Below are positions 34,258 through 45,504 of a DNA stretch of 64,000 bases, one piece after another. The position numbers were made by a program, and so were the translations under genes. Under the pieces are notes generated by a model. It saw nothing but the letters and a program-made list of their open reading frames with translations, had not been told where the DNA came from and did no database searches. How positions within the stretch are numbered: position 1 is the stretch's first letter; every line of letters begins with the position of its first letter. Source of the stretch: Massospora cicadina (lineage: Eukaryota; Entomophthoromycota; Entomophthoromycetes; Entomophthorales; Entomophthoraceae); contig JAKSZP010013308.1 of assembly GCA_022478985.1 (NCBI GenBank), positions 62,001 to 126,000 of the forward strand. The letters run 5' to 3'.

Positions 34258-34959
34258 ACCAGACTTTGACAATTAGTGTTTAAGCAGTTCATTATGGTTA
34301 ACGCTTTTTGTTGGTCTCAGACAAACACTGTCATTTCAAAAAAGCTGGAAAAATTATGTTGCATTATACCAGTGAAATGTGGGTCATATCAGTTATTCCA
34401 AAAATTCTTCAGTTACTACGCTTGGCAGAGAAACCTGCTCAGCATCCTGACTAACAATAGTTGTACTTTTGGAGGTCATCTCTAAAATTTGAAGCAAAAG
34501 ATTCAGTAATGTTTCTCATTGTTTGTACTTACCCAACTGGTTTTCCGTGCATCTCATTATCAACTTTGTTTACCTTCATCTAGGGACAATCACACTTGTA
34601 ATTTTTTAGTTCTTCTATGCACTTTAGCATTCATGTCATGTCTTCATGAATCCATGGAAGCGTTATTTATCCACTTCTCATTCAGTTTTCTGTAATAATA
34701 TCTCCCTCAATTAATTCAGTCTCCTTTCTCTTCAATGAGGTGACCTTCCCATAAAGATTGTACTGAATTTTCCAACTTTTTCAGTTTTCTCCTAACTTTA
34801 TTTTTTGACGCTCCTCAAAAGTAGTGAGATCAGCTTGTAATGATGAGCTTAGCATATTCTTATTAACTGTTTTTAATTTCGTCCATAAACTCATAAGTTC
34901 ACTTTTTGTATGACATTACTGATAACTTATTCTGTTATCTTTGGGTTAAAACTCAACTT
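34258..34959 (-). pseudogene. N-terminal Gag of element C
   Basis: Minus-strand text directly downstream of the PBS is helical and charged: ELMSLWTKLKTVNKNMLSSS, LQADLTTFEERQK and VTSLKRKETELIEGD, with stops between. A coiled-coil N-terminus after the PBS is also seen in D and G Gag. The plus-strand frame at 34276-34485 is a shadow. Confidence 0.55.
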
Positions 34960-34977
34960 CCCCTGTGGTGAGCTCTA
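34960..34977 (-). other. Primer-binding site of element C
   Basis: Minus-strand TAGAGCTCACCACAGGGG, three mismatches to the D site. It lies just left of a TG-starting block (34980), where the C LTR should begin. Confidence 0.6.
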
Positions 34978-34979
34978 AA

Positions 34980-35600
34980 TGTAAACTTTGGAGATCTTGT
35001 ACGCAGTCATCTTTGTAATTAATACCAATTGTAAACTTACAGCTCAATTGCTCGCCTTAACTCTCAAGTTAATGCACAGGTTTTGATGTGTGCGTTGTAA
35101 TGAATTATTGATATAGTTGATTTTAATGAAAGGCTGTCAATAGTATGAAGAATATTACCCAATTAATTATTCACAACCAAAATGGAGTATTGTCTCAAAC
35201 GCTAGACTGGTGCTTGTCCTTATAATCCTTGAATGTAATTTCAAAAAGCAAGGTAACTTCTCCCTCTGACTCTTCATTTTTGGTGGAAACCCAACGATTA
35301 GATACATATGTTCTCTCTTTTTCTCTTGCTTTAGGAGCCCGTGGATATATTGATAATGATATATAGCTAAAGGATATCTGATCCTTCAACTCTAATCCCA
35401 AGTGTAAAAATACTACAATTTTATAATATAATTTTAATAAAGTATCTAAACTAATCTTATCTGCTTCATTAAGAGAAAAACAAGGGAATTTATAAGGAAA
35501 TTTGGCGCTAAATCTTCCATTAGCTCCCCATTGGGGAAATAGCAGCCTTTGCTGATGAATCAGCCCCTTAAGTCGCAACCATGAGTATCTTCCTCATCCA
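34980..35600 (-). repeat. Probable 5' LTR of element C
   Basis: It starts TGTAAACTTTGGAG next to the PBS, AT-rich, with several TATA-like stretches near 35340-35450. There is no second copy in the window to fix the outer end. A 127-codon minus-strand frame (35195-35578) lies inside. I see no motif in it and suspect a chance frame. Confidence 0.4.
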
Positions 35601-36189
35601 GCTAGTCATGTTATGCCACCAACTAGAAATTAAATCTCTTCTGGTTAACTTGATAAATTTGTCCCTACTTCTCAATCAGCCTCAGCGTAGTACCCTAATT
35701 AGGATACCAACCTGTTTAGGTAAAAGGATCTTTGCCGATTAATAGCAGGTCACATAATATAAAAGTTTAACCCATGAGTTGCTACCAGAAGTGTTGTTGA
35801 CGCTTCAGCAACTAGACATAAATACCTTAGTTGATTGGCAACAAATACAATCATTTTTAACAAGTAATCAAATTATCAATAATAAAAGTGATAATCATTT
35901 TATGTATTGCTGTTGGGAATCATCCATATAAACACTAGCAATTGATTTGAATTGAACCCCATCAGACTACATAATTTGTTAGGGATATTTCACCTAACAA
36001 TAGTTACTATATGAAGTGGTAACTCCCACATCCATTAATATGCCTCATCCCTAGTTGACAAGCAGATATAATATAATCGATTAAGTTGGGTAATGTGGCA
36101 TACTAGAATCCCACCAAGTGGGTTGTCCAATCCATGACAAGTCAGCCACAAAAATATATGCTAACTGCACTTCTTGCTTTACTTCATTT
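35601..36189. other. Unassigned AT-rich stretch
   Basis: I see no readable coding domain, repeat or RNA gene here. It may be the outer part of the C LTR or older decayed element sequence. Confidence 0.3.
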
Positions 36190-37029
36190 CTCAGGAACTT
36201 CAGCTTAATATTGGAGTCACTATAATTTACCTTGCAATCCAGGACCTCAAGTAGGGTCATCCCAAACTGCTTTTAAACCACCACCCTAAAATGTCATTTC
36301 ACCTTTTTGTGCATCCTAGTCTATCAATCTTCCTAAGTTTGAATGAAATTGAGTATAGTCATACTAAAAATGTTATAAATGACCATTCATGGAGCTGAAG
36401 ATCTCTTCAAGGTGACCTCAATAATGAATTGCCTGGATGATCAAAGCTGCAACCTGATCATGCCTTACCTCTCTGAAGACAACTGGAGCTTGCATATGTC
36501 AAGAGTTCAGTGTTAATAGAATTTGATAGTCTTGAGAAGATGGCCACATGTAAAGTTAATTTTATGACTATCAACTCAGTAAATACATTATTACTGAACT
36601 GCTTAGTGGTTTTATCATTAGGCTCAGATCATGTTGGGAGCAAAGGCGATGTCTTCCTCTGATGTAAAGATTGCTCTAAAAATGCTACTTAGTAATATCC
36701 TAAGATTAACCGCTCTTTGTTGCCCATTTTGGTAAATTATATGGACACCTTAACTATGATGATTATTTTAAATGATGCAATATTGCCTTTTAACGTTTAA
36801 CGTAATGCTTGTAAACCCCTTTTAATTAACATCCAGGTAACCCTAATAAGCATGGTATAGGCTAATTTACAAACGACATGAGATACTGGACCTCAACTAA
36901 AAGTCATTGAGGTGAATTGCTGGTCTTTCAAATCCAAGGGCTATTATACCGCAAATTGCCCAAAAAATGGCCTAAAATTAAGAATTTCTTCGCCTGTAGA
37001 CAATGAGGACCAGGGAAAAGCTAATTAAC
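36190..37029 (+). pseudogene. Retrotransposon Gag fragment with decayed CCHC zinc knuckle
   Basis: Plus-strand text includes MNCLDDQSCNLIMPYLSEDN (from about 36427), which fits an LTR-element Gag. At 36918-36959 the codons read C-W-S-F-K-S-K-G-Y-Y-T-A-N-C-P. The spacing matches C-x2-C-x4-H-x4-C exactly, with the second Cys now Phe and the His now Tyr. The fragment ends at the SINE. Copia or Gypsy origin cannot be told. Confidence 0.5.
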
Positions 37030-37043
37030 AATAGAGGATGGAT

Positions 37044-37337
37044 GAGGGGGTGGAAGGCGAGTCGGCAAGGGCGTACGGCTACCAACCTGAAGGTTGCGGG
37101 TTCGATTCCCGCCCTTCGCACATCGATCGGGGTGCCAGCCAAAGGAAGCTATTGGCGGTTAGTAGGTCTAATAACACGAAAACCTTACCCATGACGTAAC
37201 CAGAAAAATTTGAGTCCCGATCCGGAGGTGGAAAAACTTTCTTCGACGGAGTTGACCCTGTTCAGGTTTCATGTCATTTCTTTCTTTCTTTCGGTAATGC
37301 CTGTCCCCTGGTCGGCTTGCCTCGGTTAAATAAGAAA
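37044..37337 (+). mobile_element. tRNA-headed SINE with 14 bp target duplication
   Basis: A 294 bp insert lies between perfect copies of AATAGAGGATGGAT (37030-37043; 37338-37351). Its head is tRNA-like: an A-box-like GAGTCGGCAAGGGCG near 37059 and a textbook B box within GGGTTCGATTCCC (37098-37110), so RNA polymerase III could start here. The body has no coding sense. The last 45 bp or so (CGGTAATGCCTGTCCCCTGG, then CGGCTTGCCTCGGTTAAATAA) also ends both F elements. The anticodon is unclear and the acceptor stem pairs poorly, so it is not a functional tRNA gene. Confidence 0.9.
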
Positions 37338-37616
37338 AATAGAGGATGGATAATCTATAGTTAGAAACTCATATATCTTAAACATAAATGAGATAAAGGT
37401 GCTAACCAAGTGAAATTAGTTTATTTTTAATACATTTCCTCCAGAAAGATACTTTCTGTAACTTGTAGCAAAATGCTGAGCTTATGAAGAAAAGGTCATG
37501 TAATTACTTTAAGCTTTAAGCCACACAAATTGTTTAGCAATCCCACTTTAGGGAAGCAGATAAATCTGATGATCTACTTTATTAAAAAAAAAATTAGCTT
37601 TGTCTTTAAAGTCTTT

Positions 37617-37634
37617 TTTAGTACTAGATGGTCA
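37617..37634 (-). mobile_element. Micro-retroposon S, copy 4 (18-21 bp)
   Basis: T-run plus AGTACTAGATGGTCA lies between TCTTTAAAGTCTTT (37603-37616) and the same 14 bases at 37635-37648. Part of the T-run can be counted to either the insert or the duplication. It is the shortest copy, so only the 3' end of the parent RNA is represented. Confidence 0.8.
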
Positions 37635-38400
37635 TCTTTAAAGTCTTTAAATTCCATTTTTTGGACTTAAAAGAAAGGATTAGGACATTTTAATCATGTT
37701 GATAATCCCGCTGACCAGGCAACTATGAAAATTCAACATATTTCTTTAGTTGCACTAATATCAATATATCTGTATATAATAGTCAACTTCATGCAATATT
37801 CGATAGTGCTCAGGTCAACGTATTCTCAAGTCATTTGTAATGAATCTAAATATAGATCTTTTTGTGGCCCGCTGTCAGTAATATGAATTGCCTGACCCAA
37901 AAATACCACTAAAAAGGAGCATATAGCTCTTTGCCAATGAGGTTTTTTCATTACAAATCAGCTCTCCTGCTATAGCGTTTCCAAGTAGCAACCAGTACCT
38001 CATAAACAGTACTAATTTTTCAAATTCTTTTGAGCTTCATCAACTATGTGATGAACTTCTTTAAGATCTTTGGTCAGTTTTTGACTTACTCTATCCTTGG
38101 AAAAATTTGTTACTGTGCACTAAAACTCACACAAACGGTGAAAACAAGATCACCCATTATTTCAAAAATTGGCTTACTTCATGCCTTCTTGAAAAATAAA
38201 AAGACCTTTGCTTACTTTCTGCCACATGCTGATGCCCCACACTTGTTTTGTCTGCTCTCACAAGTGCTTTTCAATCCATGCTAGATGGATATCCCCTGAC
38301 CCCCTTCTCTGTCCAATATGGCATCTTAATCTAAACGCTGAGGCGCTATATTGGGGATTTATATTTTATTAGACATCCCCACAAATAAAAGCTCTTGGAC

Positions 38401-38438
38401 GCCCCCCACTTGGGGTTGTGCTCTATTTGTACTAAAAA
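38401..38438 (+). repeat. Possible diverged S-like sequence
   Basis: GCCCCCCACTTGGGGTTGTG, then CTCTATTTGTACTAAAAAA, resembles the long S copies (C-run, TTGGG-TTG, TACTAAAAAA) but differs in the middle. No target duplication was found. If related, the bases upstream (from about 38340) may show a longer parent element. Confidence 0.3.
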
Positions 38439-38565
38439 AGGAGTATTACTTATCAACTGTAATAATGTTTATATGACCTACTCTGGTGAAACAATCCACA
38501 TTTTTATCAGAAAGTTGTACATTGTAGTTGGTCTCTCCTCCAATTAATTCTGAAAGTCAAGTTAT

Positions 38566-40481
38566 ACCCTTAAATTTTTCTTTCCACTTGACATCATTTT
38601 TGAGCAATTTTGAAAAAAAACAGTTAATTTTACATGAGAACCTCACTGCACCAGTCTCCAATTTATGTCCTTGGATCCACCACCTGCTACCTCAGTATGG
38701 GGCAGCGGTGCTCCACCTGCTAGCATTTACTTCCCAGCAGGCAAACGCATGTGTACTGGATCAACCAGTCCACCAAATACATCTGGTCAATTTGTCCTTC
38801 CAAGGGACTTAGCACTACACCTTGCATGAGTCCACCCAACCCACCCCCACCCCATAACCCTACCTAGATCCACTATCTGCTTTTGCCTCTGCATTGAGTA
38901 TGGATGTCTCTTCCCATATGCCAATAAAGCGATTATTGAGCTGCAATGGTCACCTTTGCACTAGCAGGATTTAACAACTTCCACCCTTATAAGGGCTATT
39001 TTAATATTGGATTCCCCACTGAAGAGGATACAGCCGCTGCAGCAGCTACACCTTTAATATACAAAAACACATCCATTACCACCACCTGAACACATCTCCA
39101 GGATGATACCACACTAATGTTGACCTTTGCAAACCTCCCCTCACACCTTCCCCCTCAAACACTCTATGGAGGAGTTGATGTCTGGACTGTCCACTTATGG
39201 CACAGACCCTATTCTCCAATTTATTGTCCCAAGTGGTGCTGAGCGCCTAGTGGCACCTTGGGCAATGGCCACCATTACTTCCACCGGATTACCATGGCAC
39301 AGCACATCCCACCACAAGCCTATATCCCATCCGCATCTGACCATTTCTTTTGGGTTTGATCAACAATAATCACACAATTTGCCCCCTCTGCCATGAATTG
39401 ACCATTTGAAAAAATCATGTCAATACAATTCACACCCCGCTAACTTGTCTAACTCCACCCATGAGGCCACACTAACAGCATTCAAGTGGGGATTTTATAC
39501 CCTCCCACCCCTCAGGTCATGTGCTTGAATCAAAAGCAAAACCTAGCAACTCAAACCCAAGCTGGCCAATTTACACTCATGCTAACCAATAGGGTGCAGT
39601 CTTGGACTAAAATTTAATCCCAAAAATCGTCCACCTCAAAACTTGCCCGACCACAGACACATATCAGCAAATCAATCTAAGTCAACCAAAATTCCTTGGA
39701 CTTATTGAAGAAGTATCCAAATCTGGTGAAATTGTTCCACCTCTGGCTAAACCATTCGATTTAGATCCTTATCTGAATTCAGACTTTGATGCCTCACTCC
39801 CACCCAACCAATATGTCCCCAAACTCAATACTATCTCATACCAAAATGATCACCAGCTTGCTGAGGCCATGGCGGCCTCACCCAAAAAAATGCCATTGTT
39901 GCATAGTCATGGCAAAATCTGCCACTAAATTAAACAAGGGCTGCACATCACCCAGTTCCCCCTAATTTCCTGGTAGTTGCAAAAGAGGAAATTGAATGCC
40001 TTGCTGAAATTTCCACCAATGCTGTCAAGCATGTCAATGAACTGGCAGATTTTTCCCCATCCACATGTGTAACCATAGCCAACATTGAAAAATTCGCCCA
40101 CCTTCCTAATGCCCGCATCCAAGCTGAACACCATGTGGCTGATCTCATTAGGCTATGATTCAGGCCCATTTTTTTAGTTTCAATGAATATCTGCTCCGCC
40201 TCAACCCTCTTCTCACAAATGTCCCAGCCCCTTTTTTATAAGCCTTGGTCCATCTCTTCATTGTTGAAATTGTTTCAATAATCCACCTGATCCCCCCTCC
40301 CTCTCCACCATGGTGGGATAAGAAGCTCAGTGCTGTGCCACCTGGTAGATTGTTTCTCACTTTTGTGTGTCTTGCTGCTTTTTTAGGGCAGTTGGCTCAT
40401 ATTTTTGGTTTATTTTGTTCTTGAAGTTTTCCTTTTGGTAATGCCCATCCCCTGGTCAGCGTAACTCAAATAAATTTAAAT
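38566..40481 (+). mobile_element. Retroposon F, copy 1 (about 1.9 kb, no RT)
   Basis: It aligns with F2 (52181-54709) over its length and ends in the SINE-like tail GGTAATGCCCATCCCCTGGT...CTCAAATAAA. A nine-base repeat, TCAAGTTAT, lies at 38557-38565 and 40482-40490 and is a possible target duplication. Decayed coding is shared with F2: LSTYGTDPxLQFIV-SGAERL (near 39180-39250), QNLATQTQAGQ (near 39535), NARIQAEHHVADLI (near 40110-40150) and a Pro-rich C-terminus PPPSPPWWDKKLSAVPPGRL (about 40290-40350). The protein is unknown to me. I see no RT, endonuclease or LTR. Confidence 0.75.
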
Positions 40482-40490
40482 TCAAGTTAT

Positions 40491-41869
40491 TCTCTTATAA
40501 GAATCTTTAAGTTTTGAGCTTCTTCCTGGTGGACAACAAGTTGTATATACTGGTCTGTCTCTAGATTTACCTAACAGATTTCTAGTAGAAATCTATGTGA
40601 GGTGCAATGGAGCTAAGTTCTCCTTGAAGAGCACTTTACAGTTTTTTAACGAACTACCTGAGGCTCTAGGCAATAAGAAGTATTATGGCTAAAATGCTCT
40701 TTATTCAATGAAAGATCAGCTTTTTATTGAGAGCATTTTTGCCATGATGCCCACCAAGAAGCTCAAAATTCCTTTTCAAAAAAAAACATAAAAAAATTGA
40801 AGGTGACTTGGTTTTTAGAAACATAGTAAGGAAAAAGAACAAAGTAGGCCAATTCCCATGCAAGTGAGGTATTGGCCATATAAGGTGAATGGACATTTGC
40901 AGGCAGTTTTAAAGTTCTTGTAGTACCTCAGCGAGTAATATCTTCTTTGGTTTTTTTTTATTATTTAGTTTGCACATATGAAAAGGGACTAAGCTGAGTT
41001 ATCTCAAAAAATTTGGGTTATTATTTTATGGTACATGCCATTTCTCAGCCACTTCTCAATTGGTTCTAGGAGACTTTTAGAAGCTATAAAATTGAAAAGT
41101 GCTCCACCTGCAGCAGCCCAGCTGTTGATTGTTGTTGTAAAATCAAAAAAAAATATAAGAAAAATGCTGAAAGGTAAAACTGATTTTGGCAGATGGAAAA
41201 TTAAAATCTATATAAATAATGAAGTTGTACTATAAAAATTAAAAGATGAAGTAGAAGCAGGAAATTGAGGAATAGGGGTACTAGATTGTAGAAAGGTGGG
41301 AAAATTGGTCGGCGGTATGGGGGAACTTTACTTGGAGTAAAATCTGCCATGTTGGATTTGCCGTTGAAAACCTCTTTACAAGAGCCTTATGTTCAATGTA
41401 CAAGCATCTAGGAAGGGTGAGAATGGGAGATAACTTTTGTCAAGAAATAGGGTAGCAGGCACTACCTGGCTCATTGCCTTTGAAGCAAGCCCAAAAGTCT
41501 ACTGTATGGGAGAAGGATTATAATAATCCTCACGCAGCACATGAGTTAACCACCCTCTTTCACAAAGAGCATTTGCGTTCTTATTGCTAGCTTTACTACC
41601 CAAAAGATTACCATAAACAGGAGATGGAAAATTGCCTATGAACATTTGGTGCCCATAGAAAAGGCTCAGTCAATCTATGGGCCTATCCTTTGTTAATATT
41701 AGGATTTTGGACTTCCATGTGCAACTTAGAATGCATGTACAATTATATTGTAAGAGCATCTGAAAGATTACTAAAAGGTAACAAATAATCAAGGATTGGC
41801 TTTAGAAAAGTATGTACAAATAACTGCCACCAGCAATTCAATCTGGGGCTCTATAAAGGAGTCCAACAC
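40491..41869 (+). pseudogene. Upstream part of element I: Gag/protease region, poorly readable
   Basis: Plus-strand codons at 40545-40690 give DLPNRFLVEIYVRCNGAKFS and LQFFNELPEALGNKKYYG, which look protein-like but match no family I can name. A 66-codon frame at 41035-41235 is basic and Ser/Ala-rich. Position upstream of an RT suggests Gag or protease of element I. No 5' LTR or PBS was found for I. Confidence 0.35.
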
Positions 41870-43140
41870 TTCATTGACACCAGTGATACCAGACCTATAC
41901 ATTTTCAGCCCATAAAGCATAGAAGGACCAACAAAGATTTTGTGAAAAAGAACACAATCGACTATTGTGTTAAAAAGTAATTTTTCCATCTCTAGTTATT
42001 GAGCCAATCCCATATTTTTGTAAAAAATGGCTCTAAATGTGCGGCGTTTGACTAATGTCAACTAGATAAAGATACTAAAAATATCATACCATAGCTTCGT
42101 ATCAGTGACTCTCTTATCAATGAGGATATGCCAAATATTTTACTGATTTAGACCTCATAATTGGGTACTTTCATATTAATATGCTTAGGAGGAACAGGTA
42201 AAATGAGCAAAAACTACGTTTTTAAAATTTATACTAACCAATGTATATGCCCAAGGCCTTTGCAATGCGGTTGCCACCTTTCAGAGGTCTATTTACACCA
42301 TACTAAATGATCTGGGATAACTTTTGTCATATTGTATCTTTACAATATTTGTATGTTTTTGAAAACCTTAACTCATCATTTGTCCCACTTGGAAATATAA
42401 AACAATTAGCACAAACTCATAAAAAAAGAAATCAAGTAAATTTAATATATTAAAACCCAGATGGAGTACCTAGGATGCATTGTTGGTACTTGGAGAATAC
42501 ACTACAACCACGTAAGCTTGAAGCAAGTAACCTTATGAGGAGCCTTAAAATTAAAAGTGATGTGCGGGTGTTTTATGATGGTAGGATAATACCATCATTT
42601 TATCTAAGGGTTTGCACAAAAGTATGAACCGTTGTTTCATATATTTGTAGTGGCGTTGCTTTACAATGGTATGTAGAGTGCAAAGATGCCTTTGAGAGGT
42701 TAAGAGAATAATTAACACAAGAACTTTACTGTGTTACTCAAAATTTTGATCATCTTTCTTATTGTACAATATTAATAATTCCTGAATGTCTTGGGGACAT
42801 TCTATCTTAATTCTATGAAAGTGGGGGAGTAATATCTAGTAGCATTTTCAATTTTGTGCACTTACTAAGCACAAAAGAAACTATACTGTAATCAAGAACA
42901 AAAGTTTGGTTTTTTTTCACATGTAAGCAACTCCGCGTACATCTCCATGGGACCAAATTCCAAGTTGTCACCAATTATGCTTTTTACGAATGCTCTATAA
43001 TCTTAAGAGTCTAAAGAATGTTTATATCAATAAGAACTGGAGTTTCAGACTAATGACTATGATGTGATGCATTAAATGGGGCTAACTCTTCATAATATAT
43101 ATGGACTCTCCAGGTTGATTATTTCCGCCTTGTCTCCTTT
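41870..43140 (+). pseudogene. Reverse transcriptase and RNase H of element I
   Basis: RT remnants are LRISDSLINEDMPNI-like codons, then FTDLDLIIGYFHINMLRRNR (about 42135-42200) and YMPKAFAMRLPPF (about 42245-42280, family RMPQGLCNAPATF). The catalytic box region at 42330-42341 reads Y-C-I-F, without aspartates. The 'MEYLGCIV' block follows near 42460. RNase H remnants are scattered between 42560 and 43100 (AFERLRE near 42690, LHGTKFQVVTNYA near 42950). It is an old copy with frequent stops. Confidence 0.65.
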
Positions 43141-43229
43141 TGAAGAGAAACTGATAGAGAAGATGAAGTCACGCAGATAAAATGATGAGCAACCTACCAT
43201 CAGACACAATTGGAACCAACTATTATAGA

Positions 43230-44345
43230 GCAAGGGAATTAAGCATGGTGTACTCTACAATGCCTGAAGTGATGCTTAAATATGCTTGTTCTCAGCTCCA
43301 TAAGATGATTAATTGTTATTGAGGTCCATCATATTGTTGGCCATAATGGTTGAACAAAACGCTGAAGCAAGTCCATTATAGCTACTACTGGTTTGAGATT
43401 TGATATCCATGACACTTCAAAAGTTTGTCAAGAATTCTAGTCGCAACAACCCTTTAAGGTCTTTACCGCCTATCAATTAGTTAAGCCTAATTGGGCTTAG
43501 CACACAACTCAATGATGTTATCAGTACTTTACCTGTCAGTAACTTTAACACGTGTACATTAATATGGCCATCAACTACTTGACCAAGTGTGTCAAGGCTA
43601 AGCCCATTTGTAATGTCATATAAGTCACAATTGCTAAGTTCATTATTGAATACATTATTCACTAACATGGGTGTCAACAGGTTATCTTGGCGGAAAGGGC
43701 TACCAACTTTACCTCTAAGATAGCTCTTAAACTGAACGAGCTTATGGAAATTATGGGGTCCCAGATGCGCCTTTTTCTCCAGAGACTAACAGGACTGTTG
43801 GAGGTTATTGGAATTCTAGGTCAGATTCTCCACAAGTTTGCCACCGCTTTTCTTTCTCAAATGACCCTCTGAGTTGAGCCAACTATAGCCTACTACAATA
43901 TTAGTTACAATAGCTCTATGAGATTTTCATCATTATAGATATTTTATGATCAAAGCCCTCTTTGCTTTTTTGCTGCACTCTAACTTGGAGGATGAGAATG
44001 AGAACTGACAGCAGATTATTTTTATTTATTAATTAGAGCTTTAATTGAAAATAAACTGTAGCATATGGATTGGTCTCAACTCTAAAATAGATCAAAAACC
44101 CCATAATGTTCAGCACAGAGGAATGCTACATAATTTAAGGAAGGTGATCAAGTTTATACTGCAATACTTATAGATTTTAAACTCATAAAGTGTTAACATT
44201 ATGGAAGGGACCATAAATATATTTGAGCGGTTGTCATATGATTTCTATACCATGAAGCATTTGTTTAATGTGAAGATTACTAATAAATTTCAAAAAGATT
44301 TTAAGACCCTACTACATAAGTCTGCATCTCGCTCAAGGGAGTTAT
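43230..44345 (+). pseudogene. Integrase of element I
   Basis: Core text is clear: VYINMAINYLTKCVKAKPIC (43554 onward), TIAKFIIEYIIH and VILAERATNFTSKIALKLNE (about 43630-43740). In the last the family S-D-R/N-G-T-N-F has Glu for the catalytic Asp. The C-terminal part near 44190-44340 reads HKVLTLWKGP and SICLM/TMKHLFNVKITNKFQKD, fitting the tail domain. The minus-strand 66-codon frame at 43477-43677 is a shadow. Confidence 0.7.
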
Positions 44346-44367
44346 ACAAAAAGTGAGTAATTTGAGG

Positions 44368-45031
44368 TTTGTTGTGTTCTCAGATTTTTGACTCAACATA
44401 ATTAACAAAATTATTATTCTATTTTGCACTTTTCATGGTATAAAACTGTGATGAACAATCTCAATTGGTTGTAAAAGCGTAATAATGTCTGTCTCAAATT
44501 TAAATCCCCTATCATCCAACAATTGTCACACTTTATCTCATCCCTTTATAAGTTCCTCACCAAAATATGTATCACTGCACCTATTGTACCCATTGTACTT
44601 GCTGTTAAATGCACTGTCAGCATCAAAGCAATAATTTTATGAGGCTGGTTGGTCTAATGTTTTTAGTATCTAAAATTATCCTAGAAAGTATCACCTTTTA
44701 CCTAATCTTGTTTTAGCATTTATAGTTAATCCTGTCGTAGAATTTGTTATACCAGGAGTCATAGGTGATTATATTGCGTAGCTCTTCTATGAAAATTTAG
44801 AAGTAAGGACCTGATCTGGTGCATATACCTGGTGATTTAAAAAACTCTGAGAATTATAATTATGAACTCAACCTGTGCAGTAGTGTGCGTTTTTTGTGCA
44901 AAACACGCCCTTTAGTCAGTTATGTTCCATTGTAATAAGTATATAGTAAATACTTCCTTACTAAATGCGTGCATATTAAGGAGTCCTGTAAACAAGTCAT
45001 TTCATAAACCTTAAAAATGATAACCTAGCAC
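44368..45031 (+). repeat. Probable LTR ending at a PBS (3' LTR of I and/or 5' LTR of element M)
   Basis: The integrase of I ends near 44345, followed by a weak purine stretch and TGTTGTGTTCTCAG (44368). The segment runs to a clear primer-binding site at 45035. If both are right, this LTR would be shared by two elements in tandem, as at the D/D' junction. The start is uncertain. Confidence 0.4.
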
Positions 45032-45034
45032 TTT

Positions 45035-45052
45035 TGGTCCTCACTAAGGCGC
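45035..45052 (+). other. Primer-binding site of element M
   Basis: TGGTCCTCACTAAGGCGC, a variant of the shared PBS and closest to that of G. It implies that an LTR ends at about 45031 and that the sequence to the right is the interior of an LTR element, cut at 45505 by B. Confidence 0.6.
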
Positions 45053-45504
45053 CCTTCTGACATGCACCAGACGCCACAATGGGCCCAGGAATTATTGTCT
45101 GGCTTTGGATCATCTAGTGATCCCTAAAATGTGGGGTTCTTTATCTTCTCCATTATTTCAAAAGAATAGCTGGTTGCATTAGAGAAATTACCCTTTAGCT
45201 TATTTACATCACCTTACCTTGGCCCTCTGAAAATCTGGATTTATAAACTAAAAAATTTAATCAAATACCTCTACAACTATCTTCTGTTCCCATGCCTCAG
45301 TTCCACAAATCTGACAAGATGGACTGAATGCTCTAGGCAATTTAACAGTTTTTCCAAAATACCAAATAATTTTTTCTTTTACTGGGTTTCTTATTAATTT
45401 TACTTTACTTATTATTGCTAATTCAAATAAGCGACATTGAGTTGATCCTGATAAAGCCATATGCTATTAAAGAAGCTTACATGGATAACTTGGCGCAAAA
45501 CTCC
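45053..45504 (+). pseudogene. Leader and Gag start of element M, cut by element B
   Basis: It lies between the M PBS and the B LTR. A minus-strand frame (45257-45460, 67 codons) carries a CxxC pair (SCQICGTEAW) but is antisense to the expected direction. I cannot read a convincing Gag on the plus strand. Element K right of B (55536 onward) may be the continuation. Confidence 0.35.

Larger units (their letters stand above)
10746..35600 (-). mobile_element. Ty3/Gypsy element C (minus strand), split into four pieces by nested insertions
   Basis: Its parts, in gene order on the minus strand, are: LTR (34980 rightward), PBS (34960-34977), Gag N-terminal (34959-34258), Gag middle (31563-31190), Gag zinc-knuckle end, protease, RT and RNase H (23853-20939), and integrase (11690-10746). 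The gaps are filled by elements H, G and D. RNase H ends at the right edge of D and integrase resumes at its left edge, which is the main evidence that the pieces belong together. The integrase side abuts the LTR of A, so the 3' LTR of C is missing. Confidence 0.65.
37352..38565. other. Unassigned decayed sequence between SINE and F1
   Basis: It probably continues the element that contains the zinc-knuckle fragment, but I can read no domain. It holds micro-insertion S copy 4 (37617) and a possible diverged S copy (38401). The plus-strand frames at 38030-38284 and 38528-38812 show no motif. Confidence 0.35.

Noticed and set aside
35195..35578. 127-codon minus-strand open frame as a gene
   Set aside because: It lies inside the probable LTR of element C and shows no motif, so it is more likely chance.
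37049..37121. Functional tRNA gene (good B box)
   Set aside because: The acceptor stem pairs poorly, the anticodon loop is not clear, and the sequence is the head of a 294 bp insert with target duplications, so it is a SINE.
45257..45460. Small CxxC protein on the minus strand
   Set aside because: It has a single Cys pair, 67 codons and is antisense to the expected Gag of element M. No partner motif or second copy was seen.
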